A program made the position numbers and the translations under genes. A model generated the notes under the pieces. That model searched no databases and was not told where the DNA came from. It saw only the letters and a program-made list of their open reading frames with translations. From Candidatus Dormiibacterota bacterium (GTDB lineage: Bacteria; Chloroflexota; Dormibacteria; Aeolococcales; Aeolococcaceae): DNA of 7,164 nt. The DNA lies in contig JAFALX010000059.1 in the NCBI GenBank assembly GCA_019234035.1, positions 1-7,164 of the forward strand, in the 5' to 3' direction. This document shows, piece by piece, positions 5,830-7,164 of this stretch; within the stretch, counting starts at the first letter, position 1, and every line of letters begins with the position of its first letter.

Positions 5830-6750
5830 GTGGAAACAATCCCTCTCCCTCCCTACCACAGCCGCGGTACGGTCCTGCCGTCGAATCTCCCGCGGCGCCC
5901 CGAATGGCTCACGGTCCGTTTGCCGATGGGCGACGGCTACGCGCGTATCAAGACGATCATGCGCGGCCTCGAGCTCAACACGGTCTGCGAGGAGGCGCGC
6001 TGCCCCAACATCGCGGAGTGCTGGGGGCACGGCACCGCGACCTTCATGATCCTCGGCGACGTCTGCACCCGCGCGTGCACGTTCTGCGCGGTGAAGAGCG
6101 GCAAGCGCGGCGGTGACATCGATATCGACGAGCCGCGGCGCGTCGGGGAGGCGGTGGCGCGGATGCAGCTGCGGCATGCGGTGGTCACGTCGGTCGATCG
6201 CGACGACCTCGGCGATGGCGGCGCCGGCATCTTCGCCGCCACCATCGCGGCGATCCGCGACCACGCGCCGGGGACCACCATCGAGGTGCTGACGCCGGAC
6301 TTCCAGGGCGACCACGATGCGCTGGCACGCGTGATGCGGGCGCGACCGGAGATCTTCAATCACAACGTCGAGACCGTCGGGCGGCTGTACCGCCGGGTGC
6401 GTCCCAAGGCGAACCTGCGGCGGAGCCTGGAGCTGCTCCGCGCCGCCAAGGAGATGGAGCCGCGTTCGCGCACGAAGTCCGGCTTGATGGTGGGACTCGG
6501 CGAGACGATGGACGAGGTGAAGGAGCTGCTCGATGCCATGCGCGCGCACGACATCGAAATTGTCACCATTGGCCAATACCTGCGGCCGTCGCTGAAGCAC
6601 CACCCGCTCATTCGCTACTGGCATCCCGACGAGTTCGCCGAGCTCAAGCGGTACGGCCGCGAGCTGGGCTTCGCGCACGTGGAGTCAGGACCGCTGGTGC
6701 GCTCCAGCTATCACGCCCACGAGCAGGCCGCGGCGGCGGAGGCGGTCTGA
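5830..6750 (+). CDS. lipA: lipoyl synthase
   Basis: A 306-aa radical SAM enzyme that inserts two sulfurs into protein-bound octanoyl groups, completing the lipoyl cofactor. The start is placed at GTG 5830: it keeps the conserved LPRRPEWLTVRLPMG region (20-34) and gives a normal family length. TTG 5761 would add a non-conserved leader, and ATG 5926 would remove the conserved N-terminus. Both iron-sulfur sites are complete: CEEARCPNIAEC (Cys53, 58, 64) for the auxiliary cluster that donates sulfur, and CTRACTFC (Cys79, 83, 86) for the SAM-binding cluster. Other family stretches are TSVDRDDLGDGGAGIFA, FNHNVETV, SGLMVGLGET and TIGQYLRPS. The C-terminal RSSYHA (291-296) contains the serine that ligates the auxiliary cluster in known LipA structures. 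lipB follows after 5 bp in what looks like one transcript. The likely substrates include the E2 enzyme at the left end of the window. Confidence 0.97.
   Translation: METIPLPPYHSRGTVLPSNLPRRPEWLTVRLPMGDGYARIKTIMRGLELNTVCEEARCPNIAECWGHGTATFMILGDVCTRACTFCAVKSGKRGGDIDIDEPRRVGEAVARMQLRHAVVTSVDRDDLGDGGAGIFAATIAAIRDHAPGTTIEVLTPDFQGDHDALARVMRARPEIFNHNVETVGRLYRRVRPKANLRRSLELLRAAKEMEPRSRTKSGLMVGLGETMDEVKELLDAMRAHDIEIVTIGQYLRPSLKHHPLIRYWHPDEFAELKRYGRELGFAHVESGPLVRSSYHAHEQAAAAEAV
6738..6742 (+). promoter_or_regulatory. probable ribosome binding site of lipB inside the lipA end
   Basis: GGAGG lies within the last codons of lipA and ends 13 bases before the GTG at 6756. The spacing is somewhat long. Translation of lipB may also depend on ribosomes finishing lipA 5 bp upstream. 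Confidence 0.4.
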
Positions 6751-6755
6751 CCGCC

Positions 6756-7164
6756 GTGGGGGACCGCACGCTCACCGTTCGCTGGCTGGGCACCACGCCG
6801 TACAACGAGGCCTGGGCGCTGCAGCGCATGCTCGCCGCGCAGCGCGCGGCCAGGCTGATCGGCAACCAGCTGCTCCTGCTGGAGCACCCGCCCGTCTTCA
6901 CGATGGGCCGCGGCGGAGAGCCGAGCCACCTCGGTGAGGGAGCCGACGCGCTGGTTGCCGCCGGCGCCGAGTACGTCGACGTCGACCGTGGCGGCTCGGT
7001 CACCTTCCACGGCCCCGGTCAGCTCGTCGCCTATCCGATCCTGCGTCTTGCCGACGTCGTGCCGATCCCGCAGCACTCTGCGCGTGGCGACGTCCTCCGC
7101 TACGTCCGCGGGCTGGAGCAGGCGGCGATCGCGACCGCGGCGTGGTTCGGCATCAGCGCCGAAC
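6756..7164 (+). CDS. lipB: octanoyl-[ACP]:protein N-octanoyltransferase, N-terminal part
   Basis: The frame runs open to the right edge and gives 136 codons of a protein usually about 210-230 aa long. LipB moves octanoate from acyl carrier protein to the lipoyl-domain lysine, making the substrate for LipA. The start is GTG 6756, 5 bp after the lipA stop; it leads straight into the family N-terminus (LTVRWLGTTPYNEAWALQ, residues 6-23). Seen further on: LLLLEHPPVFTMGRGGEP (39-56) and the hallmark RGGSVTFHGPGQLVAYPI (78-95), the substrate-binding core. The catalytic Lys and Cys of the family lie later in the protein and fall beyond the window, so activity cannot be judged. The stretch VVPIPQHSARGD after the core looks slightly longer and less typical than the usual link to the next helix. 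The lipA-lipB order is the reverse of the lipB-lipA order in Mycobacterium tuberculosis. Confidence 0.95.
   Translation, partial: MGDRTLTVRWLGTTPYNEAWALQRMLAAQRAARLIGNQLLLLEHPPVFTMGRGGEPSHLGEGADALVAAGAEYVDVDRGGSVTFHGPGQLVAYPILRLADVVPIPQHSARGDVLRYVRGLEQAAIATAAWFGISAE

Noticed and set aside
4846..6049. Long plus-strand open frames opposite pruA
   Set aside because: Composition is Arg/Ser/Ala-rich and they are antisense to a well-conserved enzyme; no motif or ribosome binding site supports them.
5752..6678. Upstream extension of the pruA frame to 851 codons
   Set aside because: The extra part is antisense to lipA and unlike any aldehyde dehydrogenase N-terminus; the conserved PruA start is at 5751.

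Overview
This is a GC-rich window in which codon third positions are mostly G or C. It holds seven protein-coding loci, two of them cut by the window edges. The gene set and the close match of the proline-pathway dehydrogenase to the actinobacterial PruA type suggest an Actinomycetota-like bacterium, or a similarly GC-rich lineage such as Chloroflexota or Dormibacterota. The sequence does not allow a finer placement.

Left end (1-660): the C-terminal 73 residues of a lipoyl-dependent 2-oxoacid dehydrogenase E2 acyltransferase, carrying the catalytic DHRxxDG motif. A short unrecognised ORF follows (start 260); it looks coding for about 50 codons and may then be frameshifted. About 165 bases of leader come next, containing two adjacent strong inverted repeats immediately before a good ribosome binding site.

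Middle (667-5751): a secreted AcpA/phospholipase C-type phosphoesterase on the + strand. It is separated by a 12-bp-stem bidirectional terminator from two - strand genes that converge on it: pruA (L-glutamate gamma-semialdehyde dehydrogenase, 542 aa) and, downstream of pruA, a BBE-type FAD-linked oxidoreductase (474 aa). The 81-bp gap between these two carries a plausible promoter and ribosome binding site for the oxidoreductase.

Right end (5830-7164): lipA (lipoyl synthase) and, 5 bp downstream, the first 136 codons of lipB (octanoyltransferase), divergent from pruA. LipB and LipA make and attach the lipoyl cofactor used by E2 enzymes such as the one at the left edge, so the two ends of the window are functionally linked. 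The three genes between them have no obvious role in lipoylation.

I see no RNA gene, insertion sequence, CRISPR array or convincing new multi-gene system. The points most worth a second look are the paired hairpins before the phosphoesterase gene, the possibly broken small ORF, and the unusual flavin-site residues of the oxidoreductase.
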